A DNA stretch of 64,000 bases from assembly GCA_035297145.1 (NCBI GenBank), contig DATGZN010000004.1, forward strand, positions 1 through 64,000. The letters run 5' to 3'. This DNA is from QHXW01 sp035297145 (GTDB lineage: Bacteria > Acidobacteriota > Terriglobia > Bryobacterales > Bryobacteraceae). The translations under genes were made by a program, and so were the position numbers. Below are positions 1 through 7,763 of the stretch, piece after piece. A model generated the notes under the pieces. The model was not told where the DNA came from and ran no database searches. It saw only the letters and a program-made list of their open reading frames with translations. Position 1 is the stretch's first letter, and the number at the start of each line of letters is the position of its first letter.

Positions 1-75
1 GTGGTCGGGTGGCACCCGCTCCTCCATCGACACGTAGCTGAACATCCCGCCTTGCTGTTTCTCGTCTCCGCGCAT
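1..75 (-). CDS. Transposase N-terminus (partial, IS1182/IS5-like)
   Basis: Reading the minus strand from an ATG at 73-75 gives MRGDEKQQGGMFSYVSMEE followed by RVPPDH, running off the window edge. This pattern (MRG-D-xQ-xxMFSYVS-xEERVPxDH) is the usual N-terminus of a DDE transposase family common in Acidobacteria and Proteobacteria. Only 25 codons are visible, so the catalytic DDE residues cannot be checked and the copy could be intact or broken beyond the edge. Family assignment rests on memory of the N-terminal motif, not on a search. Confidence 0.6.
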   Translation of the reverse strand, partial: MRGDEKQQGGMFSYVSMEERVPPDH

Positions 76-140
76 AGCGACAAGACGCTTCCAATACTTT
101 CTTGGCTACACACCAACTGGCTTTTTCAACAGTTTCCTAG
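1..140 (-). mobile_element. End of an insertion sequence, cut by the window edge
   Basis: The minus strand begins a transposase-like reading frame at 75. Between it and the next gene lies an end-like sequence: on the minus strand, ACTGTTGAAAAAGCCAG near 118-134, resembling the terminal repeats of IS5/IS1182-type elements, with a CTAG at 137-140 that could be a target site. The other end of the element is outside the window, so the boundary and family are inferred. The element stops within a few bases of the PQQ-like gene that starts at 143. Confidence 0.55.
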
Positions 141-142
141 AC

Positions 143-1441
143 ATGAAAATCCGGATCTTACTCGTATTGCTGGCCACGAGCGCCGGGCTGGCCGACAACC
201 AGCCCATGTTCCGCGGTGGGCTCGATCATACGGGTGTTTATGCCGGAACGGCCCCCCGCCGTGAACCCAAATTGAAGTGGCGGTTCGCTACCGGCGGTCA
301 GGTGATTTCCTCGCCCGCTATCGCGAACGGCATGGTCTACGTCGGCAGTACCGATCAACAACTCTACGCACTCGACCTGGAAACCGGCCAGCCGAAATGG
401 AAGTTCGCAACAGAAAGTTCCATTTCCTCCTCGCCTGCCGTGGCCGGCGGCATCGTATACTTCGCAAGCTACGACGGAATGTTCTACGCGGTGGATGCGG
501 CGACGGGCAAACTCAAATGGAAATTCGAAACTGACGGCGAGCGCCGGTTTGCGCACAAGAACCTTCACGGGATACACCCGTCCGGAGAAGCCATGCCTGA
601 CCCGTGGGATTTCTTTTTGTCTTCACCGGCGGTCTTCAACGGGTCCGTCTATTTTGGCAGCGGCGACAACTACATTTACTCCCTCGATGCCGCTACAGGG
701 ACTTTGAAATGGAAGTTCCGGACTGGCGATGTCGTGCACGCCTCGCCGGCGGTTGCGGACGACACGGTCTACGTTGGCTCTTGGGACAGCATGCTCTACG
801 CGATCGAGGCGGCCACGGGCAAGGGAAAGTGGCGCTTTCAGGCGGGCGTAGATCCCCAGACCGGTAATCAGCAAGGCTTTCAATCGTCACCCGCCGTTTC
901 AGCGGGAGTGGTTTACGTCGGCTGCCGCGATTCCAACGTCTACGCTATCGACGCCAAGACGGGCACGCGAAAGTGGGCGGTGTCGAACAACGGATCGTGG
1001 GTCTTGCCATCGCCCGCCGTGCATAAGGGCAAGATTTATTTCGGCACATCCGATACCGGGCTGTTGCGCATTGTAGATGCCGCCACAGGCGCGGACGTCG
1101 CCACGATCGATGCGAAGTTTCCGATCTATTCGTCTCCGGCCATAGCCAACGGAACCCTTTACGCAGGCACGTTTGGCGGCAAACTGCTGGCGCTGGATTT
1201 GAAGACGCACGAAATCCTGTGGCAGTTCCAGACGGAGGCTTCCAAGCGTAACGCACCCGCATTTACAAAGCCCGACGGTAAAATCGATTTCGATAAAATG
1301 ATGAACCGCAACTTTTACGACGATATGGTGCTCGGCGTGGCTCGGTATTTGACGGCCGGCTCCATCCTATCGTCGCCCGCGATCGACAATGGCGTGATCT
1401 ACTTCGGCAGTACGGACGGTAATGTCTACGCCTTGATGTAA
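143..1441 (+). CDS. Exported PQQ-like beta-propeller repeat protein
   Basis: The 432-residue product begins with a signal peptide (MKIRILLVLLATSAGLA) and then carries at least seven propeller repeats of the form LYALDxxTGxxKWKF, for example FYAVDAATGKLKWKF, IYSLDAATGTLKWKF and LLALDLKTHEILWQF. Such proteins fold as PQQ-dehydrogenase-like propellers. There is no sign of the extra dehydrogenase residues or a haem c motif, so an enzymatic role is not supported; a periplasmic scaffold or binding role is more likely, related to the BamB type. No good ribosome binding site precedes the ATG, because the insertion-sequence end lies immediately upstream. The promoter may therefore have been displaced. 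Start chosen because the signal peptide begins there. Confidence 0.85.
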   Translation: MKIRILLVLLATSAGLADNQPMFRGGLDHTGVYAGTAPRREPKLKWRFATGGQVISSPAIANGMVYVGSTDQQLYALDLETGQPKWKFATESSISSSPAVAGGIVYFASYDGMFYAVDAATGKLKWKFETDGERRFAHKNLHGIHPSGEAMPDPWDFFLSSPAVFNGSVYFGSGDNYIYSLDAATGTLKWKFRTGDVVHASPAVADDTVYVGSWDSMLYAIEAATGKGKWRFQAGVDPQTGNQQGFQSSPAVSAGVVYVGCRDSNVYAIDAKTGTRKWAVSNNGSWVLPSPAVHKGKIYFGTSDTGLLRIVDAATGADVATIDAKFPIYSSPAIANGTLYAGTFGGKLLALDLKTHEILWQFQTEASKRNAPAFTKPDGKIDFDKMMNRNFYDDMVLGVARYLTAGSILSSPAIDNGVIYFGSTDGNVYALM

Positions 1442-1546
1442 GTTGCGCCCTCGGCACCCGAGCGCTTGTTAAATTCGTCCGGATCTTTGCCCTCGGCATA
1501 TTGCCGCCGCTATACTCGCTAAATATTCGAAATCAGAGGTATTAGC

Positions 1547-4270
1547 ATGCGCATTCGCCTTGCCGCCGGATTTTTGCTTCTCTTTTGCCGCTTCGTCTCG
1601 GCTCAGGGAATCGATATCGACATTCCCTATCAGAAATTCGTTTTAAAAAATGGCCTCACCGTGATCGTGCACGAGGACCACAAAGCGCCCATTGTGGCGG
1701 TGAACGTTTGGTATCACGTGGGCTCGAAAAACGAGCGGCAGGGCAAAACCGGATTCGCCCACCTGTTCGAGCATCTCATGTTCGGTGGTAGCGAGCACTT
1801 CAAGCACCGTTACATCGAGGCCATGGAGCCCATTGGAGCCACCGATCTGAATGGCACCACCAGCGAGGATCGCACCAACTATTTCGAAAATGTGCCCACT
1901 TCGGCGCTCGACTACACGCTTTGGCTGGAGTCCGATCGCATGGGATACATGGTCGGCGCGATTGACCAGCAAACCCTCGATCTCCAGCGCGGCGTGGTGC
2001 AGAACGAAAAGCGTCAGGGAGAAAACCAGCCATACGGCGTTACCGAGCAATTGATCACGCAAAATACGTACCCGGCGGGCCATTCGTACTCCTGGACCGT
2101 TATCGGCTCCATGGAGGATCTCAATGCCGCGTCCCTCCAGGACGTGCATGAATGGTTCAAGACGTATTACGGCCCATCCAATGCCGTGATCGCCATCGCC
2201 GGCGACATTGACGTCAAGACCGCCCGCGAAAAGGTAGAAAAGTACTTCGGCGAAATTCCCGCCAGTCCACCCATCGCCAAGCAGCAGTTGTGGATTGCGA
2301 AGATGACGGGCACGCACCGGCAGATCGTTGAAGATCGCGTGCCGCAAGCGCGTGTTTACAAAGTCTGGAATGTGCCGCAGGTGGGGTCCGAAGACGCCGA
2401 CTACCTGGACCTGGTGGCCAGCGTCCTATCGCAGGGAAAGAATTCGCGGCTGTACAAGCGGCTGGTCTATGACGATCAGATCGCCACCGATGCGGTCGCA
2501 TTCGTAAACGATCACGAGATCGGCAGCCAGTTCTTCTTGCAAACTACGGCCAAGCCGGGCGGCGATCTGGCAGCCGTCGAGAAGGCAGCGGATGAGGAAG
2601 TGGCGCGCTTTCTGGAATCCGGCCCCACGGCGCACGAACTGGAACGCGTCAAGACCGAGTACATGGCGAACTTTGTGCGCGGCATCGAGCGCATCGGCGG
2701 ATTCGGCGGCAAGTCGGACCGCCTGGCTAGCAGCCAGGTCTTTGAAGGCAGCCCCGACGCGTATAAGACCAAGCTAAAGCGCATCCAGGCGGCGACGCCC
2801 GATGACTTGCGCGCCGCCGCGAGGCGCTGGCTCTCGGATGGCGTCTACATCCTCGAAGTTCATCCCTATCCGCAATACTCCACGGTCGCCACCAACGTCG
2901 ACCGTTCCAAATTGCCCGAGCCCGGTGCGCCGCCGGAGCTGCGGCTGCCAAAGGTGCAGCACGCCGCGCTCAGCAATGGCCTGAAAATCGTCCTGGCTGA
3001 GAGGCATGAGCTTCCTCTGGTGAATTTTTGGCTGGCGGTTGACGCTGGATATGCCGCAGACCAGTTCGGCCTCCCCGGAACGGCCAAGCTGGCTGGCGCG
3101 CTGTTGAATGGCGGCACCAAGACCCGCACCGCGCTCGAAATCAGTGACGAGCAGGCCATGCTCGGAGCACGCATAGGCGTGTCCTCCAATCTTGATGAGT
3201 CCGTCGTGACCTTGTCGACGCTCAAAGCTAAACTCGATCCCTCGCTTGCCCTCTTCGCCGACGTGATCCTTAACCCTTCGTTCCCGCAGGCGGACTTCGA
3301 GCGCCAGAAAAAACTCCAGCTTGCCGGCGTGCAGCGTGAGAAGGTGACCGGAATCCTCATGGCCCTCCGCGTTTTCCCCGCGCTGATTTACGGGAAAACC
3401 CACGGCTACGGCAACGCGTTCACGGGATCGGGCACGGAAGCGAGCGTGGCTAAGATAACGCGCGACGAGCTGGTGAAATTCCATTCCACCTGGTTCCGTC
3501 CGAATGACGCGACGCTGGTTGTGGCCGGCGACACGACGCTCGCCGAATTGACGCCCAAGCTCGAAAAACTCTTTGCTGGTTGGCAGCGAAACGACGTTCC
3601 ACAGAAGAACATCAGTCATGTCGAACTCCCTGCGAAGCCCACCGTCTATTTGCTGGACCGCCCCGGCGCCCAGCAGTCCGACATCATTGTGGCTGAGGTC
3701 GCTCCGCCCAAGAACAACCCCCAAGAAATCGCCATCGAGACCATGAACTCGGTCCTAGGCGCCGAATTCGGCGCCCGCATCAACATGAACCTCCGCGAGG
3801 ACAAGCACTGGTCGTATGGGGCGGAGAGTTTGCTCGTGGACGCCCGCGGCCAGCAACCCTTCGTGGTATACGCTCCTGTCCAGACCGACAAAACCAAGGA
3901 GTCGCTGGCGGAAATCAACAAGGAGCTGCACGACGTCGTGGGCTCGCGTCCGCCCACAGCCGATGAACTGAAGAAAGCGCAGAACACCATAATTCTGCAA
4001 CTGCCGGGATCGCGCGAAACTATCAACGAAGTGGGCAATTCCATCCTCGATCTCGTCCGTTTCAATCTGCCCGACGACTACTACCAGACCTACGCCGCCA
4101 AAGTGAAGGCACTTCGCACCGGCGACGTCGCCGATGCCGCGCACACCGCTGTGCATCCCGACAACATGGTTTGGGTCGTGGTCGGCGACCGCGCCAAAAT
4201 CGAAGCACCCATCCGGGAACTGGGCCTGGGCGAGGTCAAACTCATGGACGCCGACGGCAACCCTCTCTAG
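1547..4270 (+). CDS. M16 family zinc protease, two-domain, exported
   Basis: A 907-residue insulinase/pitrilysin-like protein with an N-terminal signal peptide ending near SAQG. The first M16 domain holds the inverted zinc motif HLFEH (HxxEH, around residue 73) and the downstream NEKRQGEN segment that supplies the distal glutamate. The second half, from about residue 470, is another M16 unit in which the zinc motif is absent (AKLAGALLNGG in its place), the usual arrangement of one active and one inactive half in a single chain. It probably degrades peptides in the periplasm. It stands alone, with about 105 bp separating it from the previous gene, and is followed by a palindromic repeat at 4287-4323. 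Confidence 0.92.
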   Translation: MRIRLAAGFLLLFCRFVSAQGIDIDIPYQKFVLKNGLTVIVHEDHKAPIVAVNVWYHVGSKNERQGKTGFAHLFEHLMFGGSEHFKHRYIEAMEPIGATDLNGTTSEDRTNYFENVPTSALDYTLWLESDRMGYMVGAIDQQTLDLQRGVVQNEKRQGENQPYGVTEQLITQNTYPAGHSYSWTVIGSMEDLNAASLQDVHEWFKTYYGPSNAVIAIAGDIDVKTAREKVEKYFGEIPASPPIAKQQLWIAKMTGTHRQIVEDRVPQARVYKVWNVPQVGSEDADYLDLVASVLSQGKNSRLYKRLVYDDQIATDAVAFVNDHEIGSQFFLQTTAKPGGDLAAVEKAADEEVARFLESGPTAHELERVKTEYMANFVRGIERIGGFGGKSDRLASSQVFEGSPDAYKTKLKRIQAATPDDLRAAARRWLSDGVYILEVHPYPQYSTVATNVDRSKLPEPGAPPELRLPKVQHAALSNGLKIVLAERHELPLVNFWLAVDAGYAADQFGLPGTAKLAGALLNGGTKTRTALEISDEQAMLGARIGVSSNLDESVVTLSTLKAKLDPSLALFADVILNPSFPQADFERQKKLQLAGVQREKVTGILMALRVFPALIYGKTHGYGNAFTGSGTEASVAKITRDELVKFHSTWFRPNDATLVVAGDTTLAELTPKLEKLFAGWQRNDVPQKNISHVELPAKPTVYLLDRPGAQQSDIIVAEVAPPKNNPQEIAIETMNSVLGAEFGARINMNLREDKHWSYGAESLLVDARGQQPFVVYAPVQTDKTKESLAEINKELHDVVGSRPPTADELKKAQNTIILQLPGSRETINEVGNSILDLVRFNLPDDYYQTYAAKVKALRTGDVADAAHTAVHPDNMVWVVVGDRAKIEAPIRELGLGEVKLMDADGNPL

Positions 4271-4286
4271 CGTGTGCGCGGATGAC

Positions 4287-4323
4287 TGTCCGCTAACGAA
4301 ACGGCCAATTCCGCAAGCGGACA
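4287..4323. repeat. 37-bp palindromic element, TGTCCGCT/AGCGGACA arms
   Basis: TGTCCGCT (4287-4294) and AGCGGACA (4316-4323) are perfect 8-bp inverted arms around 21 bp. A second element with the same 37-bp total length and related arms lies at 35341-35377, also beside an orphan permease gene. It could form a hairpin in the transcript after the M16 gene or be a protein-binding site; there is no U-tract, so it is not a typical intrinsic terminator. Confidence 0.6.
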
Positions 4324-4415
4324 GGGGGCTTTCAAGGCATGCACAATGTTTGCCTAGACTTACAAGCTTTGGGGGTCACGGCTAACCGGTTGCTAAATTG
4401 CACGACTAACTGGTT

Positions 4416-6821
4416 ATGAAGCAGTGGACTCTCGCTTGGCGTGCGCTCGTTCGTCGGCCCGGTTTCGTCTCCGCGGTCGTTGTCATCCTTGCGCTGGGTA
4501 TCGGCGCGAACACGGCGATTTTCTCGCTGGTCGACGCGGTGTTGCTGAAACCTCTTCCCTATCCAAATCCCGATCGCCTGGTTACCGTCATGGAAGCCAG
4601 CCCGTCCAAGAACGAGTCCACCAGCCTCATCGCGCCCGCGCGTCTGGAAGATTGGAACGGGAGAAATCGCACTTTCGAGTCGATCGCCGCCGCCTATGGC
4701 GAGAATGTCACCGATACCAGTGGCGCCGAGCCTGAGCGGCTGGCGGCCCGCCGTGTTTCGCCGCGCTACTTCAATGTGTTCGGAGTCAAGCCCGCCGCCG
4801 GCCGCGCCTTTACATCGGATGAGGAGCTAGATGGAGGGCCGGCATCCGTGGTCATCGCCTACGGTTTGTGGGCGCGCAGATATCACGAGGCTCCCGGCGT
4901 GATCGGGCAGAGGCTGGTCCTCGATGGCCACGGTTTCACCATCGTGGGCGTTATGCCGAAAGAGTTTGCCACCCCCGGCATCGACGTCTGGATACCCGCG
5001 CAGCTCGGTGCTGGTTTGATACGCAATCGCGATGCCCGTTTTTACATTGGACTGGGCCGCATGAGGCCGAACGTGACCGTCGTCCAGGCTCAGGAAGATC
5101 TGGCCCGCGTCCAGCGTGACCTGGCCCAGGAGTTTCCGCAATCGGATAAGGGCTGGTCGGCCGTTGTCGGCGATTTGAAGGAAGCTCGCGTCGCCAGATA
5201 TCGCCGCGCACTTTTCTTCGTCTTCGGAGCCGTCGCCTTGCTTCTGTTGATCGCCGTGGCGAACGTCGCGGGGCTTATGCTCACCCAGCTCCAGAGGCGC
5301 GCCAGAGAACTCGCCATCCGCAGCTCGATCGGCGGCACGCGCAGGCAAGTCGTTAGCGGCGTGATGCGAGAAGTTGTGTTAATCGCGGCCGGCGGAGTAG
5401 GCCTGGGATACCTGCTGGCCGCATGGCTGGTGTCTTTCCTGGCGAAAGCCTTCGACACGCTGCCGCACTCCGCGGCAATTCGCCTGGATTGGCGCGCCTT
5501 GCTTTTCGCAGCTCTAGGAGGATTTCTGGCCGTGATGCTGTGCGGCTTGTTGCCCGCGCTGCGATCGACTCGCGCGGATATCTCCGCCTTGCTCTCTCAT
5601 GGCGGCCGCGGGGCCTCTGGCGCACAGCACAAGTGGCAATCGACGTTAGTCGCGTGTCAGATTGCCGTGACCGTTCTCCTCGTGGCGAGCGCTGGGTTGA
5701 TGCTCCGCAGCTATCACAATCTGTCCCACGTCGATCTTGGCTTCGATCCGGCTCACGCGATTACCTTCCACGTCGGGGCGGGATGGGGCGAAGATCGCAC
5801 CCGCGTAGGCCAGATGCAAAAGTCGATCCTGGCTCAGCTGGAAAGCACTCCAGGCGTTGAATCCGCCGGTGACACCAACTTTCTTCCCACCACCGGTGCC
5901 ACGCTGCGTTACCAGGTCACACTCGAAGGCCTCGCGGGCGCCAGCGACAGCGGACACCTCACCATCGGTGAGAGAAGTATCAGCCGTGGTTATCTCTCGG
6001 CACTCGGCACGCCACTCTTAGCGGGCCAGGATTGCCCCGACCTGGCACCCGCCTCCAACGATCCTCGGAAACCTGGTGACCCGCCCAAGGCACTGGTCAG
6101 CCGCCGGTTCGCGGAGAGTTATGGAAACGGCCAGAATCTTGTGGGCCGTCATCTTCGTTGGGTGGATCAACCGCTCGGCGCTCCCATGGAAATTGTCGGC
6201 ATCGCCGGCAATGCCAGGGAAGATACCCTGGACGTCACGCCCGCGCCTTATCTCTATGTCTGCATGGTGCCCGGCGGCTGGCCCGATCCCGAATATGTAG
6301 TCCGCACGCATGGCGATACCCGCGCTTTAATGCAGCAGATTCGTCCTATCGTCCGCAGTATCGATGCTTCGCGCGCCGTGTTCGGCCTGCGACCGGTGCA
6401 GGACATAGTCAACGAATCCCTGGAAACGCCGGGCCTCAACACGCGCATGCTCACTGGATTTGCGATCGCCGCGCTTCTGCTGGCCTCAATTGGTCTCTAT
6501 GGCCTTGTTTCCCTGGCCGTGGCCGCGCGCACGCGTGAGATCGGCGTCCGCATCGCTCTGGGAGCCGGCGCCGCGCAGATCGCCGGCCATGTTGTGAGCG
6601 GCGTCACTCGCCTGCTGGCGATTGGCGTTGCCGCAGGACTCTTGCTGACCTTCCTCGCTGACCGCGTACTCCGCGCTGTATTGTTCGGCGTGAGCCCCCT
6701 GGATCTCGCCACGCTCGCCGCCACCGTTGGGACGCTGGCCATCGTATCAGCCCTCGCGACCTTCGCCCCGGCAAGGAGAGCCGCGCGCATCGATCCCCTG
6801 GAAGCCATTCGAACCGAGTAA
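4416..6821 (+). CDS. Orphan MacB/FtsX-type ABC permease (ADOP family)
   Basis: The 801-residue protein has the double architecture of acidobacterial orphan permeases: a first membrane segment (about residues 17-40, with ALGIGANTAIFSLVD), a periplasmic MacB_PCD domain, an FtsX block of three membrane spans (about 265-385), a short linker, then a second PCD and a second FtsX block ending with ARRAARIDPLEAIR. No ABC ATPase gene is adjacent, as is usual for this family. Substrate and energy source are unknown. The GANTAIFS and RIDP signatures are shared with the other two copies in this window (9731-12460 and 35382-37784). The following small gene starts 9 bp after the stop, so the two may be co-transcribed. 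Confidence 0.92.
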   Translation: MKQWTLAWRALVRRPGFVSAVVVILALGIGANTAIFSLVDAVLLKPLPYPNPDRLVTVMEASPSKNESTSLIAPARLEDWNGRNRTFESIAAAYGENVTDTSGAEPERLAARRVSPRYFNVFGVKPAAGRAFTSDEELDGGPASVVIAYGLWARRYHEAPGVIGQRLVLDGHGFTIVGVMPKEFATPGIDVWIPAQLGAGLIRNRDARFYIGLGRMRPNVTVVQAQEDLARVQRDLAQEFPQSDKGWSAVVGDLKEARVARYRRALFFVFGAVALLLLIAVANVAGLMLTQLQRRARELAIRSSIGGTRRQVVSGVMREVVLIAAGGVGLGYLLAAWLVSFLAKAFDTLPHSAAIRLDWRALLFAALGGFLAVMLCGLLPALRSTRADISALLSHGGRGASGAQHKWQSTLVACQIAVTVLLVASAGLMLRSYHNLSHVDLGFDPAHAITFHVGAGWGEDRTRVGQMQKSILAQLESTPGVESAGDTNFLPTTGATLRYQVTLEGLAGASDSGHLTIGERSISRGYLSALGTPLLAGQDCPDLAPASNDPRKPGDPPKALVSRRFAESYGNGQNLVGRHLRWVDQPLGAPMEIVGIAGNAREDTLDVTPAPYLYVCMVPGGWPDPEYVVRTHGDTRALMQQIRPIVRSIDASRAVFGLRPVQDIVNESLETPGLNTRMLTGFAIAALLLASIGLYGLVSLAVAARTREIGVRIALGAGAAQIAGHVVSGVTRLLAIGVAAGLLLTFLADRVLRAVLFGVSPLDLATLAATVGTLAIVSALATFAPARRAARIDPLEAIRTE

Positions 6822-6830
6822 ACTCAAGCT

Positions 6831-7490
6831 ATGCGAGTTTTTACCGCCCTCGCGTTGCTTTGCGCCTCCTGCCTGTACGGCGAGACCGAACACAAAGACA
6901 AAGCGACCGATTACCCGATCCATGCGATGGCGGGCAAGGTCGCCATCGGCGCCGATTACCTGATTCACAGCATTCCCGCTGGCGATCAGACGTTTTTGGC
7001 AAAGGATTTTCTGGTGGTTGAGGTAGCCCTGTTCCCGGCGATGGCGCAACCGGTCAGCATCGACGGCAACACCTTCACCCTCCGGCTGAATGGCGCCAAA
7101 TTACCTCTGGCTTCGATTCCACCCGGATTCGTCGCCGCATCTCTCAAATACCCTGATTGGGAACAGCATCCCACTGCCGTGGCTTCCGGTGGCGTGGGCA
7201 ATGCCGGCGTCACCATTGGCCCGCCCACAGTCGCCCGCTTCCCCGGCGATCCAAACGCAAGCCACCCCCTGCCCCGCGGGCCCACCGCAGAAGAGCGGAA
7301 CGGCGTGGAGCGTTCTCAGCCCGACTCCGCCGACGAAGTCATCGCCCGCACCGCTCTTCTCGAAGGCCAAACCGACCACCCCATAAGCGGATTTCTTTAT
7401 TTTCCTTACAAGGGCAAGATTAAGTCTCTGAAATCGATAGAGTTGATCTATCAAAGCAAAGACGGATCAGTCACTCTGAAATTGCTCTAA
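6831..7490 (+). CDS. Exported protein of unknown function
   Basis: A 219-residue protein with a plausible signal peptide (MRVFTALALLCASCLYG) and no family I recognise. The body has a beta-rich look: a segment around VEVALFP and SIDGNTFTLRLNG, a Gly/Pro-rich stretch, and a C-terminal part with SGFLYFPYKGKIKSLKSIELIY, which resembles the extracytoplasmic immunoglobulin-like domains of some acidobacterial proteins. The cysteine at the end of the signal peptide could be a lipobox (ASC), which would make it a lipoprotein, but this is uncertain. It begins 9 bp after the permease stop and is probably in the same transcript. Confidence 0.7.
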   Translation: MRVFTALALLCASCLYGETEHKDKATDYPIHAMAGKVAIGADYLIHSIPAGDQTFLAKDFLVVEVALFPAMAQPVSIDGNTFTLRLNGAKLPLASIPPGFVAASLKYPDWEQHPTAVASGGVGNAGVTIGPPTVARFPGDPNASHPLPRGPTAEERNGVERSQPDSADEVIARTALLEGQTDHPISGFLYFPYKGKIKSLKSIELIYQSKDGSVTLKLL

Positions 7491-7510
7491 CCGTTGGTAG
7501 TGCGCTAATT

Positions 7511-7634
7511 CTGCGTTGATCGACGGATGTAGCGCAGGGACACGCGCCGTTAGCGGGTACCTGCGGCCTTTCGGGTTCGTCACACCGAAAAAGCCGCGGG
7601 TATCCCGCCAACCCCGCGGTATCCCCACGCTACA
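7511..7634 (+). repeat. Palindromic dispersed repeat, copy 1 (~124 bp)
   Basis: The copy starts CTGCGTTGATCGACGG and continues with a 107-bp core whose ends are TGTAGCG (7528) and CGCTACA (ending 7634), a perfect 7-bp terminal inverted repeat, extended imperfectly. A second copy occurs in the opposite orientation at 12853-12980. The interior holds GGGACACGCGCCG, CGGGTACCTGCGGCC and AAAGCCGCGGGT, all found again in copy 2. The element is non-coding and looks like a REP/MITE-type sequence. It fills much of the 273-bp gap between the genes at 7490 and 7764; nothing else was recognised there apart from the inverted repeat at 7737-7756. Confidence 0.85.
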
Positions 7635-7736
7635 GGAATGGGTGGTTAACGCGGAACAATGTCGCCAGTGACACGACCGCTGCCAGAATCAACGCACTCT
7701 TAGCGCACTGCCTAACCGTTCGCCCTGCGTATGTGA

Positions 7737-7756
7737 TACCGTACTCTGATACGGTA
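7737..7756. promoter_or_regulatory. Inverted repeat before the histidine kinase gene
   Basis: TACCGTA-CTCTGA-TACGGTA is a perfect 7-bp inverted repeat with a 6-bp spacer. It ends 7 bp before the ATG at 7764, exactly where a ribosome binding site would lie. It may be an operator or a translational hairpin; no regulator can be named. Confidence 0.5.
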
Positions 7757-7763
7757 GCAGTGC

